Shown here: positions 52,615-61,652 of the stretch, one piece after another
Layout of the letters: each line of letters starts with the position of its first letter
Position numbering within the stretch: the stretch's first letter is position 1
From: Chloroflexota bacterium
Lineage (GTDB): Bacteria > Chloroflexota > Anaerolineae > Anaerolineales > Villigracilaceae
Assembly (NCBI GenBank): GCA_016195815.1
Contig: JACPYX010000007.1
Location: 558,001 to 622,000 of the forward strand
DNA: 64,000 nucleotides
Reading direction: 5' to 3'
Program-made: the position numbers and the translations under genes
The notes under the pieces: model-generated
What the model saw: only the letters and a program-made list of their open reading frames with translations
Database searches by the model: none
Told to the model about the DNA's origin: nothing

Positions 52615-53457
52615 TCATGTATTCTTCAGGCGGCGAATTCTCGTCCACACCCATTTCAATACGTCGTCTATAAATGGAATTCCCAGGATTGCGCCAAGCA
52701 CCGATCCCACCCCGCCAGCCGCGCGTGCCGCATTTCCATTCAGACCGAAGAAACTTGTCGCCTGAACCTGGACCGCTTGAGCGGATACCGTTTTCCGGCT
52801 TTCCTCCCCGCTGACTTTATCCACAAAGCGCAGATAGAACCAGGCGGTGCCGCGAAATGTCCCAGCCGAAGTCGGGCGAATGCTCCAGTAAAACGTGGCC
52901 GATTGTCCGGGCGTGAGCGGTTCGCTGATCAACTCACTCGGACGAATCTGCGGCCCGGCCATATCCAGGCGCGCTTCGGCGATGACATTATGTGTATCGT
53001 ATAAATTGGGGATTTGAATCACCTCTCCAGTGATCGTGTTCCCCTGCGCCTCCGCTGTCGGAGTGACGTTGCCCAGCGTATCCACTTCAAGCGTGAGGCG
53101 GATCACATCTGAATCGCCTACGCGGATCTGCGGCGGATATTCCAGCGTGAGGCGGCGCGCTTCCAAAATAGCTGGTGGCGGCGCAATGACCAATGGCTCG
53201 GCCGTTGGAGTTGGCTGAATTACAAGCGGGAGGAAAGTCGAAGCCGGGGCAGGTTGAGTCGTTTCGACAACAGGCAAAGCGGCCGGGCTCGAAGCGGGCG
53301 CGCCTGCACTCGCCCCGCAAGCGATGCCAATGCCAAACAGAACCAGTCCCGCGACGAAGAATGTGAAGTTTCGGATGAGGCGGCGCCGGTTGTTCAGGAG
53401 TCCGGCCCAAAGTCCGGCATGAACGAATGAATTTTTTCCAGAGTCATCATCCTGCAT
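52615..53457 (-). CDS. Membrane-anchored beta-domain protein, unknown
   Basis: The 280-residue protein has a polar N-terminus, one membrane helix (about 28-48, FTFFVAGLVLFGIGIACG), a Pro/Thr-rich extracellular linker (about 50-95), a beta-rich domain (about 100-230, with RLTLEYPPQIRVGDSDVIRLTLEV and a second strand set around TFYWSIRPTSAGTFRGTAW), then a Gly/Ala-rich hydrophobic stretch and a basic tail. The middle resembles Ig-like or integrin-type surface domains. Start 53457 follows GGTGA at the mttB-like stop; ATG 53469 is an alternative overlapping that gene. It ends the amine-catabolism operon; any functional link is unproven. Confidence 0.6.
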   Translation of the reverse strand: MQDDDSGKNSFVHAGLWAGLLNNRRRLIRNFTFFVAGLVLFGIGIACGASAGAPASSPAALPVVETTQPAPASTFLPLVIQPTPTAEPLVIAPPPAILEARRLTLEYPPQIRVGDSDVIRLTLEVDTLGNVTPTAEAQGNTITGEVIQIPNLYDTHNVIAEARLDMAGPQIRPSELISEPLTPGQSATFYWSIRPTSAGTFRGTAWFYLRFVDKVSGEESRKTVSAQAVQVQATSFFGLNGNAARAAGGVGSVLGAILGIPFIDDVLKWVWTRIRRLKNT

Positions 53458-53462
53458 TGGCG

Positions 53463-54911
53463 TCACCATCCTTCGGGCATTTCCAATTTGCCAGAAATCA
53501 AATCCTTAAAGCCAGCCCGGATGCGAGCATCCACTTCGGGAGAAAAAGCCGCCGAACTGCCGCGCGAAAAAATTTCGCGAACCTTCGCCATGGAGCGCGC
53601 GTGTATATCGAGCGAACCCTTCTGCTCCCATTGGGTGCGCGTTTCGCGGTCGGAAAGCTTTGTGAGCAATGCAGATGTTTTCATGCGCTTCATGGTATGA
53701 GGCTCGACGACGAAGGAGCCGCCCGGCCCGATCTTTGCGATTACATCCAAAGCTAATTCGTCTTCGTTGAACTCGATACCGCGCTTAAGACGCTTTAACA
53801 TAAGCGCAATCTCATCGTCAATTACAGTCTTGGCGAAATCGAACACTTTCAAGGCTTCGAGCAGGCCGCCCATGTTCAACATATCCATGCCAGCCAGCAC
53901 CCCGGCGGCGGTGGACATGCCGGTCTCATAGCCGGATTGCGCGTCGTTGATCTTGGAGTTTGTCAAACCGATATAGCCGCCGGACGGCACATTATAGAAA
54001 TGCGCCATTTGCGCGTGAGCCATGTGCAGCATACCGCATTCGATGCCGCCCGAAGCATACGCGCCCGTCCGCATATCTGCGATGGTTGGCAGCGTGGCGT
54101 ATATCAAAGGCGTACCTTGATAAACCATTTGCATCAAGACTGCCGACGCCAAGAATTCGGCGTTGCCCTGCGCGAGAGTTCCAGCCATGGACATTGGCGA
54201 AGTCAAACCGCCATTCGGCACGATCGTCGGATAGACCGGCAATTGTTGTTCTGCAAAAAATATCAATGCCTCGGTGGACAAATGATCCATCGTCAGCGGC
54301 GAGACGACAGGACAATAATGATGCGTGATAAACGGGTGGGCACGATAGGCCTCGTCACTGCCTGCGATCAAACCGCCCAACTTTAATATCGCACGGGCAT
54401 CTGGCAAATCCCTGCTGGTGATACGGACTGGCTTCAAGCAATATTTCAAGGCCGGGTAGATACGCGCCAGCGTAAATTGATCGAGCGGGGCATCATCTGC
54501 CAATACGGAGACGGAAAAAACATCGTAGCCGGGCAGCTCATTGATCAGGTGCGCGATGCGGGCGATATCGTCAGAACGCGAGCGTCTTTCCCGACCCGTA
54601 ACCGGGTCCAGCAAATTGGGGGCGGAACTTCCGGTGACGATGAGCGGGCCGTCCTGCGGAATGGTGCGGTCATACTTCGGGTCGCGTCCGTGGAAAGTAA
54701 AAGCCGGCGGCATCATCCTGCGATATTTCTCGACGACCGCCGGGGGAAATTTAACGATGTGAGTCTCGGCATCCACTTTACAGCCGTGCTGTTCAAAAAT
54801 GGCGCGCGCTTTTTCGTGCCGCACCAGCAAGCCGACGTTTTCAAGAATCTCAAGCGACGCCTCATGGACGCGCTGTGTTTGTTCGGAGGTAAGCAGGCTG
54901 GCAAAAGCCAT
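53463..54911 (-). CDS. Trimethylamine methyltransferase (MttB) family protein, non-pyrrolysine
   Basis: The 482-residue protein matches the MttB/MtgB barrel family over its length (VHEASLEILENVGLLVRHE opening, LIVTGSSAPNLLDPVTG, YEKGLTN-like segments such as GLTNSKINDAQSGYETG, IDDEIALMLKRL and FSRGSS near the end). True trimethylamine enzymes read an internal TAG as pyrrolysine; this frame has no internal TAG, as in MtgB, which moves a methyl group from glycine betaine to a corrinoid protein. No corrinoid protein, reactivase or second methyltransferase is in the window. It lies 11 bp after the PfkB-like gene. Confidence 0.88.
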   Translation of the reverse strand: MAFASLLTSEQTQRVHEASLEILENVGLLVRHEKARAIFEQHGCKVDAETHIVKFPPAVVEKYRRMMPPAFTFHGRDPKYDRTIPQDGPLIVTGSSAPNLLDPVTGRERRSRSDDIARIAHLINELPGYDVFSVSVLADDAPLDQFTLARIYPALKYCLKPVRITSRDLPDARAILKLGGLIAGSDEAYRAHPFITHHYCPVVSPLTMDHLSTEALIFFAEQQLPVYPTIVPNGGLTSPMSMAGTLAQGNAEFLASAVLMQMVYQGTPLIYATLPTIADMRTGAYASGGIECGMLHMAHAQMAHFYNVPSGGYIGLTNSKINDAQSGYETGMSTAAGVLAGMDMLNMGGLLEALKVFDFAKTVIDDEIALMLKRLKRGIEFNEDELALDVIAKIGPGGSFVVEPHTMKRMKTSALLTKLSDRETRTQWEQKGSLDIHARSMAKVREIFSRGSSAAFSPEVDARIRAGFKDLISGKLEMPEGW

Positions 54912-54922
54912 GGGAGTGTCCT

Positions 54923-55849
54923 TTAAATTTTAATATATTCCGCTTCGAGGCCGGATGCAAGCGCCGTAATTTCATCCACGGCAAACATCTGCAAACCGGC
55001 CCTGGTCACTTTGAGAGACGCGGCGGCGGTCGCGAATCGCACACAGCGTTCCAGATTCCAGTCCTGCAAATATCCGTAAATATATCCGGCAGAGAATGTC
55101 GCGCCCGCCCCGCATCCATCCACCGCGCTGACAATCGGCGCGTATATGCGGATGGCATCCTGACCGCGCGCCGCGAGGCATCCATCTCCCGCCATGGTGA
55201 TCAATGCAGTTTGAACACCCGTCTTCAACAATTTGCGAGCCACATCCAGCGGAGATTCTTCGCCAAGCTGGGCCGCATCCGTCACGGCCTGACAGATGGC
55301 GGCCCGCCCGGCATATTTCTTTAGTATCTCCGTATCCGCGTGTCCATGCTCAAGGTTGAGAAACACCTTGACATTAGATTGCAGCGCGACATCCATCGCG
55401 CGCAGGATATGATCGCCATCATACCAATCTACATATAGTATGCGCGCACCGTCAAGAAGGGAAAGATCCGCGCCATCGAGGGTGTTCAATATCTCAGGGG
55501 TGCGCTGCCAAAAATACGTGCGCGCACCGGTCTTGTCCGAGATGTCCACTTCATGCGGCGTCTTGAACTCTTTCGAGAAGCGCACACTTCCCTGCACACC
55601 CCATTCATCCAACTGACGGGCAAGGTCACGTCCGCGCGAATCATCGCCAACTGCTGTGCCAATCATGCCGGTCGGCACATCCCATTGACGCAACAGGCAG
55701 GCAACGATGGCGGCATCGTCAAATACAAATTCGTTTACTTCCTTTACGATTGCGCCAGTATTATGCTCTGGGAGTTGCTCCACTACCATAATCGTAACAG
55801 GCGTGAGCATCCCGAAACCGATATAGGCAGGGTGTATTTTTGATTTCAC
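54923..55849 (-). CDS. PfkB/ribokinase-fold protein lacking the catalytic Asp
   Basis: The 308-residue protein has the ribokinase fold, with VWxxGxx-type opening (YIGFGMLTPVTIMV), central sheet and the C-terminal anion-hole motif. In active enzymes the motif is DxxGAGD; here it reads DGCGAGATF (AVDGCGAGATFSAGYIYGYL), so the catalytic base is Ala. The Gly-Ala-Gly anion hole is intact. It may be an inactive or reassigned kinase, or use another base. It sits between the Rieske and MttB-family genes in one operon. The substrate cannot be told. Confidence 0.8.
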   Translation of the reverse strand: MKSKIHPAYIGFGMLTPVTIMVVEQLPEHNTGAIVKEVNEFVFDDAAIVACLLRQWDVPTGMIGTAVGDDSRGRDLARQLDEWGVQGSVRFSKEFKTPHEVDISDKTGARTYFWQRTPEILNTLDGADLSLLDGARILYVDWYDGDHILRAMDVALQSNVKVFLNLEHGHADTEILKKYAGRAAICQAVTDAAQLGEESPLDVARKLLKTGVQTALITMAGDGCLAARGQDAIRIYAPIVSAVDGCGAGATFSAGYIYGYLQDWNLERCVRFATAAASLKVTRAGLQMFAVDEITALASGLEAEYIKI

Positions 55850-55878
55850 GCCATCAACTCCAAAAACTTGTCAGCCGA

Positions 55879-57138
55879 TTATCGAAGTGCCGGGGCCATT
55901 TGCTGTTCATACCAACGCAGGAACCGGTCGAGGTTATATTCTTTGATCGTCGAGAGCGGCCCCGCAGTATAAGCATGCGAATTGACTCCGCGCTGTTGGT
56001 TGACGCAAATTTCCCAATCCTGCTCGGCAGTCATCAACCAGAAAGGCAGGAGTTTTTCCAGGTTGTAATCTTGACCCTCTTCAGCTTTTTCATCCACCAG
56101 CCAGATCATGCGAACATCAGTATGGTAAAGACCATTTGGAGTTAGTCGCACCGAGACGCCATGATCGCAGCTCGAGTGATGCCAAAAATTAGGGAGCATC
56201 CGCACGCGGACGGTGCCGACGTCCGGGTCAGTGTAATCGCCCATCAGCGGAGCAACCTGTTTGCCGTCCAGACTCTCACTTACAAAACCATCAGTGAGCG
56301 GCGTGCGATTGGCTGAATACCAGACATTGTGCTCAGGGTCTGGAAATTCAGTGAGGCCGGCTTCGGTGCGAGTCACTGCCAGGCCCTGAGCCGCCCATTT
56401 AGCTTCACTGCGGGCGGTGACAGTAGCCAATTGTTCCGCAACGCGATCAATGAGGTCGTCGGAATTATAGTGATCGAAATTCGCCTTGATATATTGCGGA
56501 TGATTCACATTACAGTGATAGCATTCACGATTGTTTTCCCAGACCAGTTTCCAATTGGCATGAATATCAAAATCCATGATTTTTGCGACTTTCGCACGCG
56601 CCAATCCCTGCGGACGAACAACCGGAGCAATCGTCTCGTACGCGGCTTCGAAATCCATCGGCTCTTTCGCCAGGCTGATAAAGATCATCCCCTCGACTTC
56701 GCGGGCATGCGCCTGGTGCAGTCCCAATTCCGATTTGTCGAGACCCTCCTGCATACCGCGCCAGAGAAGCAGACGCCCATCACGGTCATAAGTCCACTGA
56801 TGATACGGACAGATAAAGCGTTTGACATGCCCCTCTGCCGCTTCGCATATAACCGATCCGCGGTGACGGCAAACATTGTAGATTGCGCGCACACTCCCGT
56901 CATCCTGGCGGACAATGATGACCGAATCGCCGTCAATCTCATAAAGGAAATAATCGCCTACATTTGGAATCTGGCACGAATGCCCGGCGAACAACCAGCC
57001 TCCGCGCCAGATCACTTCCATCTCTGCGCGATACAAGGATTCTTCGTGATAGTAAGGTCGCTGCAAACCGTAACCGGGCCGGCGCGGCGGAATGATTTTC
57101 TTGAGAGCAGAAAAATCTGTAGAAGTGAGATTTGACAT
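55879..57138 (-). CDS. Rieske non-heme iron oxygenase, alpha subunit (GbcA/stachydrine-demethylase type)
   Basis: The 419-residue oxygenase has the Rieske cluster ligands C90, H92, C110, H113 (CRHRGSVIC and CPYHQW) and the mononuclear iron site H208, H213 (ENNRECYHCNVNHP) with D374 (AEQDWEIC). The bridging acidic residue is E205, as in the CntA group acting on quaternary amines, rather than Asp. This group demethylates or cleaves glycine betaine, stachydrine or carnitine with O2 and an external reductase. The reductase gene is not in the window. Neighbouring ABC transporter and DMGDH-like genes support an N-methyl amine substrate. Confidence 0.9.
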   Translation of the reverse strand: MSNLTSTDFSALKKIIPPRRPGYGLQRPYYHEESLYRAEMEVIWRGGWLFAGHSCQIPNVGDYFLYEIDGDSVIIVRQDDGSVRAIYNVCRHRGSVICEAAEGHVKRFICPYHQWTYDRDGRLLLWRGMQEGLDKSELGLHQAHAREVEGMIFISLAKEPMDFEAAYETIAPVVRPQGLARAKVAKIMDFDIHANWKLVWENNRECYHCNVNHPQYIKANFDHYNSDDLIDRVAEQLATVTARSEAKWAAQGLAVTRTEAGLTEFPDPEHNVWYSANRTPLTDGFVSESLDGKQVAPLMGDYTDPDVGTVRVRMLPNFWHHSSCDHGVSVRLTPNGLYHTDVRMIWLVDEKAEEGQDYNLEKLLPFWLMTAEQDWEICVNQQRGVNSHAYTAGPLSTIKEYNLDRFLRWYEQQMAPALR

Positions 57139-57195
57139 TCGCTTTTCCTTTCGGGTACTTATAAATTATTTTTAGAAACTTGCATATATAAAAAG

Positions 57196-59619
57196 CTAAG
57201 CCCGCAACTTCTCGCCTTTCGGATCATACAAAACGGTCACAGCCACTTCTGCCATGCGGCGGCCTTCGATCAATTCCACTTCCACGCGCGAACCAACTTT
57301 CGCAATTTCGATTGGCAAATATGCGTACAAAATATTTTTCTTCAACGTATATCCATACCCGCCGCTGCGCACGCGCGTCAAAACTTTGCCATCCACATAC
57401 AGCGCTTCGCCGCCATAAATTTGCGTGAACTCATCACCGTCAACCAGGGTCAATGTGCAAAGCTTCGCTGAAAGCCCTATTTTCTTTTTCTCAACCAACG
57501 CATCGCGGCCGGTGAAATTTCCTTTATCCAAATGTACACAGAAACCAAGCCCGGATTCGTATGGCGTTTCCAACGGCGTAACGTCAGTCGTGTAATAACG
57601 ATAGCCTTTTTCCAGCCGCAGAGAATCCAATACTTTATACCCACCAACCTCAATACCAAATTTTTCTCCGGCTTTTAACAACGCATCCCAAACTGCGGCG
57701 GCGCGATGGTTCGGGATGTAAAGTTCCCAACCCAATTCGCCGACGTAACTGACTCTCTGCGCCCAAATCTTGACACCATTGACGAAAATATTTTTCGCCG
57801 TCAGATAGGGAAACGCTTCATTCGAGACATCGTCTTTTGTGACTGCTTCCAAAACGTTTCTCGCCTTTGGCCCCCACAACGCAAGGCATGCCCAATCGGT
57901 GGTAATGTCGCGTATGGTCACATCTTCATCTTCAACGTGCATCTGAATCCATGCCAGGTCGTTGCCGATAAATGCAGAGCCGGTCACGACCCAAAAGCAA
58001 TCTTCGGAGTGACGCGTGATGGTCACATCGGCCTCGACGCCGCCGCGCGTGTTGAGAAATTGTGTGTAGCTCGCGCTGCCGATCGGTTTATCAAGGTTGC
58101 TATCGGCCAGGCGCTGTAACAGAGTCAAAGCTCCGGGGCCGCTCACTTCGATTTTGCCGAACGAGGTCAGGTCGAAGAGAGTGGCGCGTTCGCGCGTCGC
58201 CTCGTGCTCCTGTCTGATGCGGTCAAAATACGGAGGCTTGTTCCAGCCCCATTCGCGTTGGTCCGCGCCTGCTCTTCGGAAAGGCTGGCCGGGTTGAAAA
58301 TAATTGACGCGCTCCCAGCCGAATTTCTCGCCGAAGACTGCGCCCATCTCCTGCAAACGATGATGCACCGGGCTGACGCGATGCGGGCGCGCCCATTCGT
58401 TCTCGTCGTTCGGAAATTTCAAAGCGTAATAATACTTTACGCCTTCGCGCGTCCGCTCCGCCGCATATTCGGGGTTTGAATAATAATTTCCAAAACGCGT
58501 CGCGCGATATGCGTTGACATCCTGCGGCGCTTCGCCTCCAACGATCCACTCTGCCATAAGTTTGCCCATGCCGCCCGCGCCGCCGTATCCGTTGAGCGAC
58601 ATGCCGGCGGCCATCCACAACCCGCGCGCACCCGCCACCGGTCCGAGCATGGGCTGGCAATCCGGCGTGTACGCGCCCGGATGGCAGACCAGCGTGATGA
58701 TACCGGCTTCCTGTAAAAATGGAATTCTGCGGATGGCGCCCTCGAGCAGTATTTCGAAACGACCATAATCGGCGGGCAGAGTCGCATTGCCATGTTCCCA
58801 CGGCGCGCCGTCTATCCAGCGCGCAGCCGGATTGGGTTCATAACCTCCGATCACCAACCCGCCCTGCTCTTCGCGCATATAAACCAAATTATCGGGATCA
58901 CGTAAACACGGAGTATCGTGAGAAAACTCATGGCCTGAAACGGCCCGCAAAGCAATATGCTGATGATCCACCGGCGTTGTTGGAACATGAACGCCAGCCA
59001 TGGCCGCAACACGCGGCGCCCACATCCCGGCCGCGTTGACGAGCAGATTCGTTCTGATCGCGCCCTGAGTGGTCAGCGCTTTTTGAATTTCACCATTCGC
59101 AGACAGTTCGATTCCCGTCACGCGCGTGTTGGTGTAAATCGTGACACCCATTTCCTTGATGATGCGCGCCATTGTCGTCGTCGTGGTGTACGGGTCGAGA
59201 TGCCCGTCGCGCGGAAGATAGATCGCGCCGTATAAATCTTTGGCGCTCAACTGCGGCATAATCTTCAAGGCCTCGGATGGTGAGATCACTTCAACATCCA
59301 TACCGATGGCCTTGGCGCGGCTGACACTGCGCTGCAATTCCCTGAATTGATTCTCGCTGGATGCCACCCGCAGACTACCGACATGATTGAACAATCCCAA
59401 TTCACTGTATAACTCGATGCTGTATTTGCGAAACTGCATCATTGTTTTCGACGTTGCGAATTGTGTCACCAATCCGGCGGCATGTGAGGATTCGCCGCTG
59501 GCAATTTCCCCTTTTTCCAAAAGAATGATATCCGTCCAGCCGAGCCTGGCAAGATGATAAGCAATATTAACTCCGTAAATCCCCCCGCCGACGATGACGA
59601 CCTGAGCCTGATCCTTCAT
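57196..59619 (-). CDS. Dimethylglycine/sarcosine dehydrogenase-like flavoprotein
   Basis: The 807-residue protein has an N-terminal FAD domain (VIVGGGIYGVNIAYHLARLG, with the His in SHAAGLVTQ that carries covalent FAD in DMGDH and SARDH), an FAO-type middle region, and a C-terminal aminomethyltransferase (GcvT-like) half (about 440-800, starting FDLTSFGKIEVSGPGAL) that passes the methylene group to tetrahydrofolate. It oxidises N-methyl groups, converting dimethylglycine to sarcosine or sarcosine to glycine. It follows the importer genes and precedes the Rieske gene, a logical second step for the Rieske product. Confidence 0.92.
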   Translation of the reverse strand: MKDQAQVVIVGGGIYGVNIAYHLARLGWTDIILLEKGEIASGESSHAAGLVTQFATSKTMMQFRKYSIELYSELGLFNHVGSLRVASSENQFRELQRSVSRAKAIGMDVEVISPSEALKIMPQLSAKDLYGAIYLPRDGHLDPYTTTTTMARIIKEMGVTIYTNTRVTGIELSANGEIQKALTTQGAIRTNLLVNAAGMWAPRVAAMAGVHVPTTPVDHQHIALRAVSGHEFSHDTPCLRDPDNLVYMREEQGGLVIGGYEPNPAARWIDGAPWEHGNATLPADYGRFEILLEGAIRRIPFLQEAGIITLVCHPGAYTPDCQPMLGPVAGARGLWMAAGMSLNGYGGAGGMGKLMAEWIVGGEAPQDVNAYRATRFGNYYSNPEYAAERTREGVKYYYALKFPNDENEWARPHRVSPVHHRLQEMGAVFGEKFGWERVNYFQPGQPFRRAGADQREWGWNKPPYFDRIRQEHEATRERATLFDLTSFGKIEVSGPGALTLLQRLADSNLDKPIGSASYTQFLNTRGGVEADVTITRHSEDCFWVVTGSAFIGNDLAWIQMHVEDEDVTIRDITTDWACLALWGPKARNVLEAVTKDDVSNEAFPYLTAKNIFVNGVKIWAQRVSYVGELGWELYIPNHRAAAVWDALLKAGEKFGIEVGGYKVLDSLRLEKGYRYYTTDVTPLETPYESGLGFCVHLDKGNFTGRDALVEKKKIGLSAKLCTLTLVDGDEFTQIYGGEALYVDGKVLTRVRSGGYGYTLKKNILYAYLPIEIAKVGSRVEVELIEGRRMAEVAVTVLYDPKGEKLRA

Positions 59620-59659
59620 CCTGATTGACCTTTCAAATCGAAATAACTGCCCGATGCAA

Positions 59660-59709
59660 ATCCGCTTCTTTATCAGGACACGTTGCCGGGTCCGTTTAAA
59701 GAAGCGGAT
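59660..59709 (-). terminator. Hairpin between the ABC transporter and flavoprotein genes
   Basis: ATCCGCTTCTTTA and TAAAGAAGCGGAT pair exactly over 13 bp, with an inner GGAC/GTCC. On the minus strand the following T-run is short, so partial termination between importer and catabolic genes is likely. Confidence 0.6.
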
Positions 59710-59732
59710 ATTTTATTGACAGCGATTCCCGT

Positions 59733-60797
59733 TTACTGACGATCCAAGATCAATACCGCCTCGCGCGAGCAAGTGACCTGAGTCACAGCCCCGATCTTTG
59801 GAAGTTCAAGGAACGGGTTGTTGAACGTATCCATGTTGAATTTGGTGCGGCCAATCGTGATCTGAATACGTACCACGGAACCGAGGAAGGTAATGTTTTC
59901 GATTTTGCAGTCAACCACATTTGCCTTTTTCTGCTCCGACGCAAAGCTGAAACGCTCGGGGCGAATGGCAATAGAAACTCTATCGCCCCGCTTTTGACCT
60001 TCCACCTGATTTGCCGATTCGAACTGGACGCCATCCATTTTAACGATACCCTTCACAGGATCAACCATTTCGGCTTCGGCAGTATTCAAAGTGCCAACGA
60101 AGTTGGCAACGAAAGCGGTCTTTGGAAAGTTATAGATCTCGAACGGCGTGCCGACTTGCTCTTCCCTGCCTTCGTTCATGACAACGATGCGATCCGAAAT
60201 GGAAAGGGCTTCCTCCTGATCATGAGTAACAAAGATCGCAGTGATGCCCAGCTTCTTTTGGATCATGCGGATTTCGGAGCGCAGCGAGACGCGGATCTTT
60301 GCATCTAGCGCAGAGAGGGGCTCATCGAGCAGAAGCACCTGGGGATGATTGGCGAGCGCGCGCGCCAGGGCAACGCGTTGCTGCTGCCCGCCTGACAGTT
60401 GATAGGGATATTTATCCGCGTGTTTTTCAAGATGGGTGAGGGAAAGCATTTCTGCCACGCGTTCTTTAATGGCAGGTTCGGGTTCTTTACGAATTCGCAA
60501 TCCAAAACCAATATTTTGCACGACGGTCATATTTGGGAACAGGGCATAGGCCTGGAAGATCATGCCCACATTGCGCTGGTTCGGCGCTTTATCAGTGATA
60601 TCGGCGCCATCCAAAATGATCTGACCGGATGTTGGAACTTCAAACCCGGCCACCATTCGCAGGGTAGTTGTTTTTCCACAGCCCGACGGCCCGAGGAACG
60701 AAACGAACTCGCCTTTTTCTATACTGAGATTGAAATCCTGAACCACCACAGCGTCGGCAAATTGTTTTGATATTTTGGAAAGGGTTAGATATCCCAT
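59733..60797 (-). CDS. ABC transporter ATP-binding protein (PotA/FbpC type)
   Basis: The 354-residue ATPase has Walker A GPSGCGKTT, Q-loop IFQAYALFPNMTV, signature LSGGQQQRVALARAL, Walker B VLLLDEPLSALD and H-loop VTHDQ. A C-terminal TOBE-like beta domain (about 280-354) is typical of polyamine, iron or phosphonate-type importers. It belongs with two permeases and a binding protein directly upstream. Confidence 0.93.
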   Translation of the reverse strand: MGYLTLSKISKQFADAVVVQDFNLSIEKGEFVSFLGPSGCGKTTTLRMVAGFEVPTSGQIILDGADITDKAPNQRNVGMIFQAYALFPNMTVVQNIGFGLRIRKEPEPAIKERVAEMLSLTHLEKHADKYPYQLSGGQQQRVALARALANHPQVLLLDEPLSALDAKIRVSLRSEIRMIQKKLGITAIFVTHDQEEALSISDRIVVMNEGREEQVGTPFEIYNFPKTAFVANFVGTLNTAEAEMVDPVKGIVKMDGVQFESANQVEGQKRGDRVSIAIRPERFSFASEQKKANVVDCKIENITFLGSVVRIQITIGRTKFNMDTFNNPFLELPKIGAVTQVTCSREAVLILDRQ

Positions 60798-60818
60798 TAT
60801 ATTCCTCGCATGAATGAA

Positions 60819-61652
60819 TTAGTGCGCTACAGAGGCCTGTGCCCGGCCGCCCGTGACGATTTGGATCACCCCCATCGAGGCCCAGATCATCAGAAAACTG
60901 GCAAAGGACAGCGCGGCAGGTTCGTAGGCTTTATGTTGTCCCATGAGCCATAGATAAGGGCTAAAGGCAGGCACATTGAGGATGGACGATATCGTGACTT
61001 CGCCAACCACAATTGCAAAAGTCAGCAATGCGCCGCTTAAGATCGAAGCACGCAGGTTGGGCAAAATGACTCGGACAATAATCGTGAACCAGTTCGCGCC
61101 GAGACTTTGCGCGGCCTCGGTCAGGACACGCACGTCAATGGTACGCATGCCTGTGTCAACCGAGCGGTACATAAGAGGCAAAGCCAGAACCGTGTAACCC
61201 ATGATGACGATAAAATTGGTTCCAACCGGCGAATTGAGCAGCGAATCAGTCAATTGAATGGAAGTAAAAGGTATTTTGATCGGAGCCCCATAAACAGAAA
61301 TCAACCCAAAGCCCATCACGATGGCAGGGATGACAATAGCCAATGTCGTTACGTATTCCACAATCCTGCGAGCCTCAGGGAGCCGCAGGCGAATCCAATA
61401 CGAGGTGGGAACGATCAATAAAAGACTAAAAAGAATGGTTATCACCGCCAAAATGTTCGAGTATACAAAAGTCTTCAAAAAACCAGGATCGGCGAATGCG
61501 TTTTGATATGCAAGCAGGCTGATGACATCGCGTTGAATCCGCAGAGAGAAATCCAAAGTTGCATACAGCGGCAGGATAAAATACAAGACTCCCAGAGTGT
61601 ACCAAAAGCCGCTCCACAACGGGACCTTGCGCAGCCAGGAGAGTAAATTCAT
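60819..61652 (-). CDS. ABC transporter permease (PotC-like)
   Basis: The 277-residue permease has six helices and an EAA loop (VLTEAAQSLGANWFTIIVRV). I choose the ATG at 61652, which overlaps the stop of the preceding permease as ATGA with AGAGGTGG in front; ATG 61661 is three codons upstream. It forms the channel with the other permease. Confidence 0.88.
   Translation of the reverse strand: MNLLSWLRKVPLWSGFWYTLGVLYFILPLYATLDFSLRIQRDVISLLAYQNAFADPGFLKTFVYSNILAVITILFSLLLIVPTSYWIRLRLPEARRIVEYVTTLAIVIPAIVMGFGLISVYGAPIKIPFTSIQLTDSLLNSPVGTNFIVIMGYTVLALPLMYRSVDTGMRTIDVRVLTEAAQSLGANWFTIIVRVILPNLRASILSGALLTFAIVVGEVTISSILNVPAFSPYLWLMGQHKAYEPAALSFASFLMIWASMGVIQIVTGGRAQASVAH

Noticed and set aside
53463-54911. 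Pyrrolysine codon in the MttB-family gene
   Set aside because: The frame has no internal TAG; it belongs to the non-pyrrolysine group.
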